Shown here piece after piece: positions 45,129 to 55,499 of a DNA stretch of 64,000 nt. Both the position numbers and the translations under genes were made by a program. Under the pieces are notes generated by a model. It did no database searches. It was not told the origin of the DNA and worked only from the letters and a program-made list of their open reading frames with translations. This DNA comes from Candidatus Brevundimonas phytovorans (GTDB lineage Bacteria; Pseudomonadota; Alphaproteobacteria; Caulobacterales; Caulobacteraceae), in the NCBI GenBank assembly GCA_029203145.1, contig CP119309.1, forward strand, positions 312,501 through 376,500, in the 5' to 3' direction. How positions within the stretch are numbered: position 1 is the first letter of the stretch; every line of letters begins with the position of its first letter.

Positions 45129-45998
45129 TTGCGTCGACCCAGTCCCGCCATTGTCGGATCGCTCGCGCTGCACGCCGGGGTGGTGGCGCTCGCGCTCGTG
45201 TCGTGGTCGTCGAAGGACGAGCCCAAGCCGCTGGTGAACTCGGTGCCGGTGTCGATCGTCTCGGACATCGAGATCGCCGCCGCGCCCGCCGACAATCCGC
45301 AGCCCGAGCCCTCGCCCGAGGATGGGGCGACCGCGCCGGTCGAGACGCCGCCCGAGCCGGTTCCGCCGGAGCCGACGCCGACCCCGCCGCCGCCAGCGCC
45401 GCGTCCGACGCCCGTACCGCCGCGCCCGACGCCGCCCAAGCCGACGCCGCCGACCCCTGCGCCGCGCCCGACGCCGACGCCCAGACCTACGCCGCCGCGT
45501 CCAGCCCCGACGCCGCCTGCGCCTGCACGGCCCACGCCGCCCGCACCTGCGCGCCCGACGCCGCCTGCGCCCGCCCGCCCGGCGCCCGCCAAGCCCGCGC
45601 CCGGTCTGGATCTGGACGCCCTGGCGGGGCCGCCGCGCGTGACGCCGAACCGGGGCCGTCCGGCGACGGGTCAGCAGGGCTCGGGCCAGGCCAGTCAGGC
45701 GACAGGGCCGCAGAACACAGCTTTCTTCAACAAAATCTATGACATATGGAATCCGCTTTGCGATATTCCGGAAGCGAGAGAGCTTCGGATCCAAGTTGAC
45801 GTGACTATCTCGGACGACGGACGGATTATACGCGGGCCTACACTGGTTAACCCCCAAAGCAGCAACGTCTATCTGGCAGCATCGGATGGAGCGATGCGCG
45901 CTTTGCGCCAAGCCGCCCCATTCAACGTGCCCGCAGGCTTCCGTGGCGGCCAGTATCGTCCGACCTTCAACACCGAGCGGGCCTGCGCCAATCGGTAG
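45129..45998 (+). CDS. tolA: Cell envelope integrity protein TolA
   Basis: 289 residues from a TTG start. One membrane anchor (PAIVGSLALHAGVVALALVSW, about 6-26), a long Pro/Thr/Ala-rich periplasmic rod (about 55-165, PTPPAPARPTPPAPARP repeats) and a C-terminal TolA domain (about 190-289; NPLCDIPEARELRIQVDVTI). It links TolQR to TolB-Pal. The coding sequence for about residues 195-275 is AT-richer and uses rarer codons than the rest. Confidence 0.92.
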   Translation: MRRPSPAIVGSLALHAGVVALALVSWSSKDEPKPLVNSVPVSIVSDIEIAAAPADNPQPEPSPEDGATAPVETPPEPVPPEPTPTPPPPAPRPTPVPPRPTPPKPTPPTPAPRPTPTPRPTPPRPAPTPPAPARPTPPAPARPTPPAPARPAPAKPAPGLDLDALAGPPRVTPNRGRPATGQQGSGQASQATGPQNTAFFNKIYDIWNPLCDIPEARELRIQVDVTISDDGRIIRGPTLVNPQSSNVYLAASDGAMRALRQAAPFNVPAGFRGGQYRPTFNTERACANR

Positions 45999-46014
45999 AG
46001 CCGTGCACCTCAGC

Positions 46015-46190
46015 GATCCTCCCCTGCGCAGCGGGGGAGGGGGACCATGCGCAGCATGGTGGAGGGGGCGAGGTCGGGCTCAACGGTAGGGTGTCAGGGC
46101 GGCGTGAATCCGTCTTGAGCTGTGCGGCTGTAGCCGCCCCCTCCACCGCCTGCGGCGGTCCCCCTCCCCCGTTCACGGGGGAGGATTGAG
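46015..46190. repeat. Long intergenic palindromic repeat, family A, between tolA and tolB
   Basis: Starts 16 nt after the tolA stop. Arms as in other family A copies (GATCCTCCCCTGCGCAGCGG; CCCCCGTTCACGGGGGAGG then ATTGAG). It separates tolA from tolB. The remaining 124 bases before tolB show nothing further. Confidence 0.9.
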
Positions 46191-46314
46191 CAGCGGTGGC
46201 GTTAAAGTCTGAAAGTCGCCCCATTCAGGGGCAAGCTTGTCCGCCACAAGCTGGTTTTTGTCATACGGTCTGGCGATAAGGACCGACGAGCCGTCCAACT
46301 TCTGGGAGTTCCCT

Positions 46315-47703
46315 ATGCGTCTGCATCTTCTTCTCGCCTCAGCCGCCGTGGTTCTGATGGCGGGGCCGGCGTCGGCCCAGACGCAGCCCCAGACCCAGCC
46401 TCAGGCGGCGCCGGCGCAGCAGACCGGGCCGGTCGAGGTCGAGATCGATCAGGGCGTTCTGCGGCCCTTGCAGATCGCCATCGTGCCCTTCACCGGGCAG
46501 AACGGGCCGCAGATTTCGAACGTCATCAGCGGCAACCTGAAGCGGTCGGGCTTCTTTGATCCGCTGAACCCGGCCAGCTTCATCGAGACCGGGCTGACGC
46601 TCGCCAATGCGCCGAACTTTCCGCAGTGGACCTCGATCGGGGCGCAGGCGGTGCTGTACGGCGGGGTGACGCCGCGCGCCGACGGGCGGGTGGACGTGGG
46701 CTTCCGCCTGTATGACCCCTACCGTCAGTGCCAGCTGGTCAGCTATCAATTCACCGCCACCTCGGAGCAGTGGCGCCGGATCGCGCACAAGATTTCCGAC
46801 GTCATCTATCAGCGCATGACGGGCGAGGCGGGCTTCTTTGATTCGCGCGTCCTGTTCGTGTCGGAGAGCGGCACCCAGCTGAACAAGCTGTCGCGTCTGA
46901 CCATCGTCGATCAGGACGGCTACAACCCCGTCTTCCTGACCCAGGGCGACGAGATCATCATGTCGCCGCGCTTCTCGGCGTCCAACCCGGATGAAGTCAC
47001 CTATGTGGCCCTGGGCAAGGATTACAGCCGCATCTACCTGTACAATCTGTCGACCGGGCGCCGTGAAAGCCTGGGCGAGTTCGACGGGCAGGTGCTGGCG
47101 CCGCGCTTCTCGAACGACGGGACGCGGATCGCCTTTTCGATCATTCGCGGCGGCAACACCGACGTCTATGTGATGAACCTGAGGACGCGACAGCTGTCGC
47201 GCCTGACCAGCGACCCCGGCATCGACACCTCGCCGTCGTTCAGCCCGGACGGCAACCAGATCGTCTTCACCTCGGACCGCTCGGGTTCGGCGCGTCTCTA
47301 TACGATGCGGGCCGACGGCTCGGGCCAGCGGGCGATCTCGCGCGGGGGCGGCAGCTATACCGCCCCGGCCTGGAGTCCGCGCGGCGACATGATCGCCTTC
47401 ACCAAGCAGTCGGGCGGGCGTTTCCACATCGGGGTGATGAAGTCGGACGGGACCGGCGAGCGCATCCTGTCGTCCAGCTACTTCGAGGAAGGCCCGTCTT
47501 GGGCGCCGAACGGCCGCTACATCGCCTTTGCGCGTCAGAGCCCTGGCGGCGACACGCGTCTGTGGACCGTCGACCTGTCGGGTCGGGTGGTGGCGCAGGC
47601 CGGCTATGACGGGCGCGGGTCGGACCCGGCCTGGTCGGGTCTGCTGGACGCGCCGCCGGCCAGCCTGGGCATCGGCCAGGGCGCGGATTCCTGCCCGGCC
47701 TGA
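46315..47703 (+). CDS. tolB: Tol-Pal periplasmic protein TolB
   Basis: 462 residues. Signal peptide MRLHLLLASAAVVLMAGPASA, a short Gln/Pro repeat, the N-terminal TolB domain (QIAIVPFTGQNGPQISNVIS) and a C-terminal six-bladed propeller with TSPSFSPDGNQIVFTSDRSG-type blades. It docks to Pal and TolA. An in-frame start at 46237 lacks a signal peptide at its head; GGGAG precedes 46315. Confidence 0.96.
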   Translation: MRLHLLLASAAVVLMAGPASAQTQPQTQPQAAPAQQTGPVEVEIDQGVLRPLQIAIVPFTGQNGPQISNVISGNLKRSGFFDPLNPASFIETGLTLANAPNFPQWTSIGAQAVLYGGVTPRADGRVDVGFRLYDPYRQCQLVSYQFTATSEQWRRIAHKISDVIYQRMTGEAGFFDSRVLFVSESGTQLNKLSRLTIVDQDGYNPVFLTQGDEIIMSPRFSASNPDEVTYVALGKDYSRIYLYNLSTGRRESLGEFDGQVLAPRFSNDGTRIAFSIIRGGNTDVYVMNLRTRQLSRLTSDPGIDTSPSFSPDGNQIVFTSDRSGSARLYTMRADGSGQRAISRGGGSYTAPAWSPRGDMIAFTKQSGGRFHIGVMKSDGTGERILSSSYFEEGPSWAPNGRYIAFARQSPGGDTRLWTVDLSGRVVAQAGYDGRGSDPAWSGLLDAPPASLGIGQGADSCPA

Positions 47704-47867
47704 CGGGGTTACGGCTTCGTGAGATCACGAGCGGAGCCATTCCCATAAACTGTGCGTTATCGCGAGGCGGCATGACTGGCGTGGCGGGATGCCGCAGGTT
47801 AGCAGAGCCCTATTACAGCCAAGCTTGAGGCCGCCGTCCTCAGAATGAACACCAAGGAGACGACCCG

Positions 47868-48422
47868 ATGAATTCCTCGACCCTGATGAAACTGGCTGCT
47901 GTCAGCGCCGCTGTCGCCGCCCTGGCCGCCTGTGCGCCCAAGCCCAAGGTCGAGCCCGCCGTGCCGGTCGAGCCGGCCCAGCCGACCGGCCCGCAATACC
48001 CGACCGCTCCGACCGGCCCCGTGACCGGCGGCAATGTCGGCGCCGCCATGCCCGGCTCCGAGCAGGACTTCGTCGTCAACGTCGGCGACCGCATCTACTT
48101 CGACCTGGATAGCTATTCGGTGCGCCCGGAAGCCCAGCCGCGTCTGGACGCCCAGGCCGCCTGGCTGGCCCGCTATCCGCAGGTCACGGTCCGTATCGAA
48201 GGCAATGCCGACGAGCGGGGCACGCGGGAATACAACCTGGCCCTGGGCGCGCGCCGCGCCGAGGCCGTCCGCACCTATCTGATCCAGCGCGGCGTGCCGG
48301 CCGGCCGCATCGACACCATCAGCTTCGGCAAGGAGCGTCCGATCGTGGAAGGCTCGAACGAGAGCGCCTGGGCCCAGAACCGCAACGCCCACACCGCCAT
48401 CGTGTCGGGCGCGCCGCGCTAA
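47868..48422 (+). CDS. pal: Peptidoglycan-associated lipoprotein Pal
   Basis: 184 residues. Lipoprotein signal with lipobox LAAC near residue 22, a Pro-rich linker and an OmpA-like peptidoglycan-binding domain (VGDRIYFDLDSYSVRPEAQ, then GNADERGTREYNLALGARRA). AAGGAG precedes the ATG. A strong terminator follows. Confidence 0.97.
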   Translation: MNSSTLMKLAAVSAAVAALAACAPKPKVEPAVPVEPAQPTGPQYPTAPTGPVTGGNVGAAMPGSEQDFVVNVGDRIYFDLDSYSVRPEAQPRLDAQAAWLARYPQVTVRIEGNADERGTREYNLALGARRAEAVRTYLIQRGVPAGRIDTISFGKERPIVEGSNESAWAQNRNAHTAIVSGAPR

Positions 48423-48447
48423 GCTAACGGCGGCGACTGAATGACGA

Positions 48448-48481
48448 GAGGCGTCGGCTTTGCAGCCGGCGCCTCTTTTCT
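48448..48481 (+). terminator. Intrinsic terminator after pal
   Basis: A 12-bp stem GAGGCGTCGGCT / AGCCGGCGCCTC (one wobble pair), loop TTGC, then TTTTCTTT. It marks the end of the tolB-pal transcript. Confidence 0.85.
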
Positions 48482-48530
48482 TTGAGGGCGCAGCGGATCA
48501 AAGTCCGCGCCGAATCCGGGGGGAAGCTGA

Positions 48531-49682
48531 GTGATTGATCTGGAAGCGGCAGGCGGCGCCATGACGGGCGGCATCATTGCAGGCGCGATCGAAAAGCCCT
48601 CGGGGCAGGCGGGGGAAGCCCACACGACATGCGCCGACTGCGGGGCCGAGGTCACGGGCCGGTTCTGCTCCAACTGCGGCCAGCCGGCCCATGTCCACCG
48701 CACCCTGCTGCATCTGGGCGAGGAACTGCTGCACGGGGTCATGCATTTCGACGGCCGCTTCTGGCGCACCCTGCCGCTGCTGGTGCTCAACCCCGGTCGG
48801 CTGACGCGCGAATGGGTGCAGGGCAAGCGGACGCGCTACGTCTCGCCGCTGGCCATGTTCCTGTTCACCCTGTTCGTCATGTTCTTCGCGCTCAGCTTCA
48901 TGCCGCACTCGGAGGTGAAGTTGCAGGGCCTGCCGGAGCAGATCGCCGCCCAGCGCGAGGCGATCGTCGAGGCCGAGCAGGTGGTCGCCGCCGCCCAGAA
49001 GGAGGTCGATGCGGCCACGGCGGCGATGGAGCCGTCCGGCGACGCGCCGCCAGAAGTGAACAGCGGCGCCCGGGCCGGCGTCGCCGCCGGCGTCCTGGCC
49101 GCCGCCCAGGCCGGGGTGATCAGCGAGAAGGCCAAGCTTGAGCGGCTGGAGCGTGACGCTGTCGAGGGCCGCAAGGACGGCTTGGCGCCGGGCACCTGGC
49201 AGGCCCAGGTGGCGGACATCGCCGCGGACGTGGGCAAGGACGGGAACGCCAACGGCCTGACCAAGACCGTGGCCAAGAAGCTGAAGAACCCGGACCTGGC
49301 GCTCTACAAGCTGCAACAGACCATCTACAAGTTCGCCTTCCTGCTGGTGCCGCTGTCGATCCCGTTCGTCGCCCTGATGTTCCTGTGGAAGCGGGGCTTC
49401 ACCCTCTACGACCACGGGGTCTTCGTCCTCTACTCGCTGACCTTCATGTCCTTGCTGCTGATGGCGGTGGTGATCGTGGCGACAACGATCAAGGGGGCGG
49501 GGGCCGCCGCGGGGCTGGTGGCGGGCCTGATCGTCCCGGTCCACATGTTCGCCCAGCTGAAGGGCGCCTACAGCCTGAAGATCTTCTCGACCCTGTGGCG
49601 AACGGTGGCTCTGGTGATCTTCTGCGAGATCGCCGCGACCCTGTTCATCGTTTCGATCATCTATCTGGGCCTCGGACACTGA
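48531..49682 (+). CDS. DUF3667 zinc-ribbon membrane protein
   Basis: 383 residues from a GTG start. A double Cys ribbon, CADCGAEVTGRFCSNCGQ (about 34-51), is followed by the DUF3667 block (LHLGEELLHGVMHFDGRFWRT, PGRLTREWVQGKRTRYVSPL). There is one span at about 105-125, a long Ala/Glu coiled region, and four more spans at the C-terminus. It is inserted between pal and cpoB, where no gene stands in the E. coli order. The function of the family is unknown. Confidence 0.87.
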   Translation: MIDLEAAGGAMTGGIIAGAIEKPSGQAGEAHTTCADCGAEVTGRFCSNCGQPAHVHRTLLHLGEELLHGVMHFDGRFWRTLPLLVLNPGRLTREWVQGKRTRYVSPLAMFLFTLFVMFFALSFMPHSEVKLQGLPEQIAAQREAIVEAEQVVAAAQKEVDAATAAMEPSGDAPPEVNSGARAGVAAGVLAAAQAGVISEKAKLERLERDAVEGRKDGLAPGTWQAQVADIAADVGKDGNANGLTKTVAKKLKNPDLALYKLQQTIYKFAFLLVPLSIPFVALMFLWKRGFTLYDHGVFVLYSLTFMSLLLMAVVIVATTIKGAGAAAGLVAGLIVPVHMFAQLKGAYSLKIFSTLWRTVALVIFCEIAATLFIVSIIYLGLGH

Positions 49683-49738
49683 CCCCGGCCCCTCTCTCGG
49701 CCTTGCGAGCGCCGCAAATCGGTGGGACGACTTAAGAC

Positions 49739-50587
49739 ATGCTCAAGCTGCCATTTCGACTGACCAGAACCGCCGCCATGACGGCCATCGGCCTGACCCT
49801 GATCGGGGGGGCGGTGGTCGCCCAGACCGTGCCGATGGAGGCTGTCCAGTGGGACAAGCGCCGTCTGGACCAGCTGGACCGCAACGTCCGCCGCCTGGAG
49901 CGCGCCCTGACCCAGAGGAACGCCGCCGGCCAGCCCGTCCTGGTCGAGCCGGACCCCGAGGTCGTGGCCATGCAGGGCCAGCTGCAGATCATGGATCGCC
50001 GCCTGTCGGACCTGGAGCAGACCTTCCAGCGGGTGAACGCTGACGGCGAGCGCCTGACCTTCCAGCTGGACGAGGCGACGCGCGACAACGCCGTCCTGAC
50101 CCGCCGCCTGCGCGACGCCGAGGCCCGCATCGAGAAGATCGAAAAGGCGGCTCAGGAAGAGGCCGAGCTGAACGGACCGATCACGGCCCACTCGCCGACG
50201 GGCGATGCGGCGCAGGATCTGGCGGCGGCGGTGCGGCTGCTGGCCACCGACGCCGTGCGCGGCGAGCGGGCGCTGGAGACGGTGATTGTGACCTGGCCCA
50301 ATACGCCGCAATCGCGTGAGGCCAACTCGCGCCTGGGCGATCAATACGTGGCCGCCCGCGACAACGCGGCGGCGGTCACGGCCTATGCGGCGGCGCTGAA
50401 CGGCTGGCCGCGCGTGGCCTGGGCGCCGGAGACGACGCTGAAGCTGGCCGAGGCCCTGCGCGCCACCGACCGCAACACCCAGGCCTGCGGCGCCCTGACC
50501 GAGTTCACGCGCCGCTACGCCGAGACGGCGACCGCGGCGCAGAAGACCCGCGCCACGCAGCTGCGCACGCGGGCGAACTGCAGCTGA
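49739..50587 (+). CDS. cpoB: Tol-Pal-associated cell division coordinator CpoB (YbgF)
   Basis: 282 residues. Signal-like N-terminus (AAMTAIGLTLIGGAVVAQ), a coiled coil (about 40-140: RNVRRLERAL, RLSDLEQTFQRVNADGERL) and C-terminal tetratricopeptide repeats (ALETVIVTWPNTPQSREANSRLGDQYVAARD). It couples Tol-Pal to cell-wall synthesis in E. coli. Its TGA is overlapped by the putative CTG start of tilS. Confidence 0.92.
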   Translation: MLKLPFRLTRTAAMTAIGLTLIGGAVVAQTVPMEAVQWDKRRLDQLDRNVRRLERALTQRNAAGQPVLVEPDPEVVAMQGQLQIMDRRLSDLEQTFQRVNADGERLTFQLDEATRDNAVLTRRLRDAEARIEKIEKAAQEEAELNGPITAHSPTGDAAQDLAAAVRLLATDAVRGERALETVIVTWPNTPQSREANSRLGDQYVAARDNAAAVTAYAAALNGWPRVAWAPETTLKLAEALRATDRNTQACGALTEFTRRYAETATAAQKTRATQLRTRANCS

Positions 50588-51978
50588 GCCCAGACGATCC
50601 CGAGGGGCTGACCAGCCGGGTCTTCGCCCGGCTGGATGGGCGGCTTGATGCGGATAGGGCTGAGCCGGTCGCGGTGGCGCTGTCGGGCGGCGGCGACTCC
50701 ATGGCCCTGCTGCATATGGCGGCGGACTGGGCGAGGGCGAACGGGCGGCGGCTGCTGGCCCTGACGGTCGATCACAAGCTCAATGCGCTCAGCGCGGACT
50801 GGACCCGGTTCGCGGGCGAGGCCGCGCGCGCGGTCGGGGCCGACTGGCGGGGACTGAGCTGGGATGGAGCGCAGGCCGGGCCGGGGCTGACGGCGCGGGC
50901 GCGGGCGGCGCGGCACGGGCTGATCGCCGAGGCGGCGCGGGCGGCGGGGGCGCGGGTCGTGCTGCTGGCCCATACCAAAGACGACGTGGCCGAGGCGGAC
51001 TGGATGCGGGCGCGGGGCTCGACCCTGGGACGGGTGCGCGAGTGGTCGCCGTCGCCGGTCTGGCCGCAGGGGCGCGGGCTGATGCTGCTGCGGCCCCTGC
51101 TGGAGGAGCGACGCGAAGGGCTGAGGGACTATCTGCGGGCGCGGGGGCAGGGGTGGGTCGAGGACCCGGGCAATGGGGATGAGCGGTTCGGGCGTAGCCG
51201 GGCGCGGGCGGCCTTGGCGGGCGTTCCGGCAGGCTCCCTTTCCGGCGTCATCCCCGGCCCTGTGCCGGGGGCCCAGACACTCGACGACGAAGAACCATGC
51301 GGCGACGGATCAACATCCAGGGGGATGTTTCTGGCCCCTCGGGACAAGCCCGAGGGTGACGGAGAAAAAAAGATGTCGGGCGATGGGAGCGGCCCTCGGG
51401 TTTGGGCGGGCATCCTTGAGGTTTCACGCGACGTGTCCGGCTCCACCCTGGCGGCGGCGCTGCTGTGCGCGGGCGGCGGGGCGGTTCCGCCGCGGGGGGA
51501 GAGGCTGGCGGGGTTGAGGGCGCGGTTGGCGGGGGACAAGAATTTCGTCGCTGGTCTGGCGGGAGCGCGGGTCGAGGCGGAGGGGGCGTCGGTGCTGCTG
51601 ATGCGCGAGCCGGGGGAGATGCGGCGGCGGGCGCCGGAGGCGGTGCGGCTGACGCCCGGCGTGGCGGCGGTCTGGGACGGGCGGTTCGAGATCGCGGCGG
51701 CCGAGCCTGGCTGGCGGGTCGAGGCGGCGGCGGGGCGGCTGGCGCGGCTGTCAGAGGCCGACCGGCGCGTGGCGGCGGGGCTGCCGGCGGCGGCGCGCGG
51801 GGCTCTGCCCCTGCTGGTTCGCGACGGGAACGGGGCGGCTGTTCTGGCCTGGCGTGCGGCCGATGTGCGGGCCCTGGGGGGGCGGCGGCTGGCCCTGGCC
51901 TTGGGCGAAACGACGCAGGAAGCAGACCTCTTTCACCCCATGCATGGCGAAACGCCGCCGACTGACCTATTTTCCTAG
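50584..51978 (+). CDS. tilS: tRNA(Ile)-lysidine synthase TilS, probable CTG start and in-frame repeat
   Basis: About 464 residues. It makes lysidine at the wobble base of tRNA-Ile(CAU). The PP-loop VALSGGGDSMALLHMA lies near residue 32; VDHKLNALSADW, LLAHTKDDVAEADWMRARG and RPLLEERREGLRDYL follow. No ATG, GTG or TTG is in frame upstream of a GTG at 50674, yet the codons from 50584 encode a normal TilS lead (FARLDGRLDADRAEPVAV). A CTG at 50584 overlaps the cpoB stop as CTGA, so it is the preferred start; the fallback is 50674. Codons 51246-51365 come from a palindromic repeat (about residues 222-260) placed between the catalytic and C-terminal domains. The gene is essential in most bacteria, so it is probably functional. 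Confidence 0.87.
   Translation: MSPDDPEGLTSRVFARLDGRLDADRAEPVAVALSGGGDSMALLHMAADWARANGRRLLALTVDHKLNALSADWTRFAGEAARAVGADWRGLSWDGAQAGPGLTARARAARHGLIAEAARAAGARVVLLAHTKDDVAEADWMRARGSTLGRVREWSPSPVWPQGRGLMLLRPLLEERREGLRDYLRARGQGWVEDPGNGDERFGRSRARAALAGVPAGSLSGVIPGPVPGAQTLDDEEPCGDGSTSRGMFLAPRDKPEGDGEKKMSGDGSGPRVWAGILEVSRDVSGSTLAAALLCAGGGAVPPRGERLAGLRARLAGDKNFVAGLAGARVEAEGASVLLMREPGEMRRRAPEAVRLTPGVAAVWDGRFEIAAAEPGWRVEAAAGRLARLSEADRRVAAGLPAAARGALPLLVRDGNGAAVLAWRAADVRALGGRRLALALGETTQEADLFHPMHGETPPTDLFS
51246..51365. repeat. Palindromic element inserted in frame within tilS
   Basis: Left arm from GTCATCCCCGGC (51247) with its own stem CCCCGGC / GCCGGGG and CCCAGACAC. The right arm is an imperfect inverse copy, GTTTCTGGCCCCTCGGG...CCCGAGGGTGAC, with stem CCTCGGG / CCCGAGG. 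Between them lies another perfect stem, AACATCC / GGATGTT. The arms resemble the GTCATCC repeat at 3891. The reading frame stays open across the element. Confidence 0.8.
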
Positions 51979-52032
51979 AAAGACTGCTGATCGGCGGAGC
52001 CTGAGGGCGTTCGCCGAGAAACCGAGGACCGA

Positions 52033-53997
<1,965 letters not shown>

Positions 53998-54023
53998 TCC
54001 GTTCGGATCGGCTGAGATGACGA

Positions 54024-54053
54024 AGGGGCGGGCCGCAGGGCTCGCCCCTTTTT
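54024..54053 (+). terminator. Intrinsic terminator of ftsH
   Basis: An 11-bp stem AGGGGCGGGCC / GGCTCGCCCCT (one wobble) with loop GCAG and five T residues, 27 nt past the ftsH stop. Confidence 0.85.
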
Positions 54054-54103
54054 CGTGCGGCGCCTGTGCGTCCAATGGAGGCGCTTGCAGCCAAAGCACT
54101 GGG

Positions 54104-54121
54104 TCCCCGCCTCCGCGGGGA
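54104..54121. repeat. Short GTCCCCGC...GCGGGGATG palindromic repeat
   Basis: A 7-bp stem TCCCCGC / GCGGGGA with a 4-nt loop inside TGGGTCCCCGCCTCCGCGGG; resembles half of the GTCATCC-type elements. Confidence 0.45.
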
Positions 54122-54143
54122 TGAGGGGAGAATAGACCTTTTG

Positions 54144-54176
54144 CACAGACTAGTTTGTAATTTAGACTAGTCTGTG
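54144..54176. promoter_or_regulatory. TetR-like operator, inverted repeat CACAGACTAGT
   Basis: Perfect 11-bp arms CACAGACTAGT and ACTAGTCTGTG with an 11-nt AT-rich spacer. The right half also forms a perfect 10-bp palindrome, AGACTAGTCT, with a partial copy (AGACTAGTTT) 17 bp to its left. The site ends 32 nt before the acyltransferase ATG. AGACTAGTCT-like boxes are common TetR-family targets, but no TetR gene is in the window. Confidence 0.55.
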
Positions 54177-54208
54177 AGATATGGCGTTATCCGAAACAGG
54201 AGGGCGCC

Positions 54209-55435
54209 ATGACGGCATCCGCATTTGACCAAGGCGAGCGGCTTCACGGACTAGACGGCCTGCGGGGCGCGGCCCTGCTGCTGGGGGTGGTGCTGCATGG
54301 GACCCTGTCCTTCTTTCCGAGCCAGATATGGATCGTGGGCGACGATCAGACCTCGGCCTGGGCCAGCGGCCTCTTCTTCGTCATCCATCTGTTCCGCATG
54401 GCGAGCTTCTTCCTGATCGCGGGCCTGTTCGGCCACATGATGCTGAAGCGGCGCGGGACGGCGGGCTTCCTCAAGAACCGGCTGATCCGCATCGCCGGAC
54501 CGCTGGCGGTCTTCTGGGGGCCGGTGATGGGCGGGATCGTGGCGGTGCTGGTATGGAACGCCTCGCTGCATGGCATGACGGCGGCCGATGCGCCGCCGCC
54601 GCCGACCTATGACTGGACCAATATCCCCCTGACCCATCTGTGGTTCCTGTGGGTGCTGCTGTGGTTCTATGCGGCCCTGGTGATCGGGCGCGCCGTTGTG
54701 ACCCGGCTGGACCGGGCGGGGCGTCTGGGGCGCGGGCTGGACCGGCTGGCAGGCGGGCTGATCGAGCCCTGGGGACCCTTGGTGCTGGGCGCGCCGCTGG
54801 CCCTGGCTTTGTGGCTGGAGCCGAACTGGATCGCCTTCTTCGGCATTCCGACGCCGGATGCGGGGCTGGTTCCTGAAACCTCGGCCCTGGTCGGTTTTGG
54901 TCTGGCCTTCGGCATGGGCGTCCTGCTGGATCGCCGTCGCGACCTGCTGGCGAAGATCGAAGGCTGGACGCCGGTCTATCTGGGGCTGGCGCTGGGGGCG
55001 GGGACGACGGCTCTGATGCTGTCGGGCGGGCCGACGCCGGTGCTGACGCCGATGACCGATCCCATGGCCAAGGCCCTGGCGGCGGCGGCGTTTGGCGTGG
55101 CCACCTATGCCTCGATGTTCGCCGTGGTAGGGCTGGCGCTGAGGTTCTGGTCGGGACACAGCGCGGTGCGGCGCTATCTCGCGGACGCCTCCTACTGGAT
55201 CTACATCGTCCATCTGCCGCTGGTGATGGCGGCGCAGGTGGTGGTGCAGGACTGGGCCATGGTCTGGCCGATCAAGCTGGCCGTCGTCGTGGTCGGCGTC
55301 AGCGCCGTGTCGCTGGCCAGCTATGAGCTGATGGTGCGCCACGGGATGATGGGGCGCTGGCTGAACGGGCGGCGCGTGCCGTGGCGCAGGGCTCGTCCGG
55401 TTGTGCCCATCGCCCACCAAGCCGCCGCCGAATAG
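54209..55435 (+). CDS. Acyltransferase family 3 membrane protein (OpgC-like)
   Basis: 408 residues with about ten membrane spans. It opens with the family's LHGLDGLRGAALLLGVVLHG (catalytic His in the first span region) and has KNRLIRIAGPLAVFWGPV and the late YLADASYWIYIVHLPLVM. Members transfer acyl groups to periplasmic glucans or other envelope glycans; OpgC succinylates glucans. The acceptor here is unknown. AGGAGGG precedes the ATG. Confidence 0.9.
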   Translation: MTASAFDQGERLHGLDGLRGAALLLGVVLHGTLSFFPSQIWIVGDDQTSAWASGLFFVIHLFRMASFFLIAGLFGHMMLKRRGTAGFLKNRLIRIAGPLAVFWGPVMGGIVAVLVWNASLHGMTAADAPPPPTYDWTNIPLTHLWFLWVLLWFYAALVIGRAVVTRLDRAGRLGRGLDRLAGGLIEPWGPLVLGAPLALALWLEPNWIAFFGIPTPDAGLVPETSALVGFGLAFGMGVLLDRRRDLLAKIEGWTPVYLGLALGAGTTALMLSGGPTPVLTPMTDPMAKALAAAAFGVATYASMFAVVGLALRFWSGHSAVRRYLADASYWIYIVHLPLVMAAQVVVQDWAMVWPIKLAVVVVGVSAVSLASYELMVRHGMMGRWLNGRRVPWRRARPVVPIAHQAAAE

Positions 55436-55499
55436 CTTGCCAACCTTGGCGGCTGCGTCCATCCGAAGGGGGCAGCCGCGTCGCGCCAGGAATCACCCG

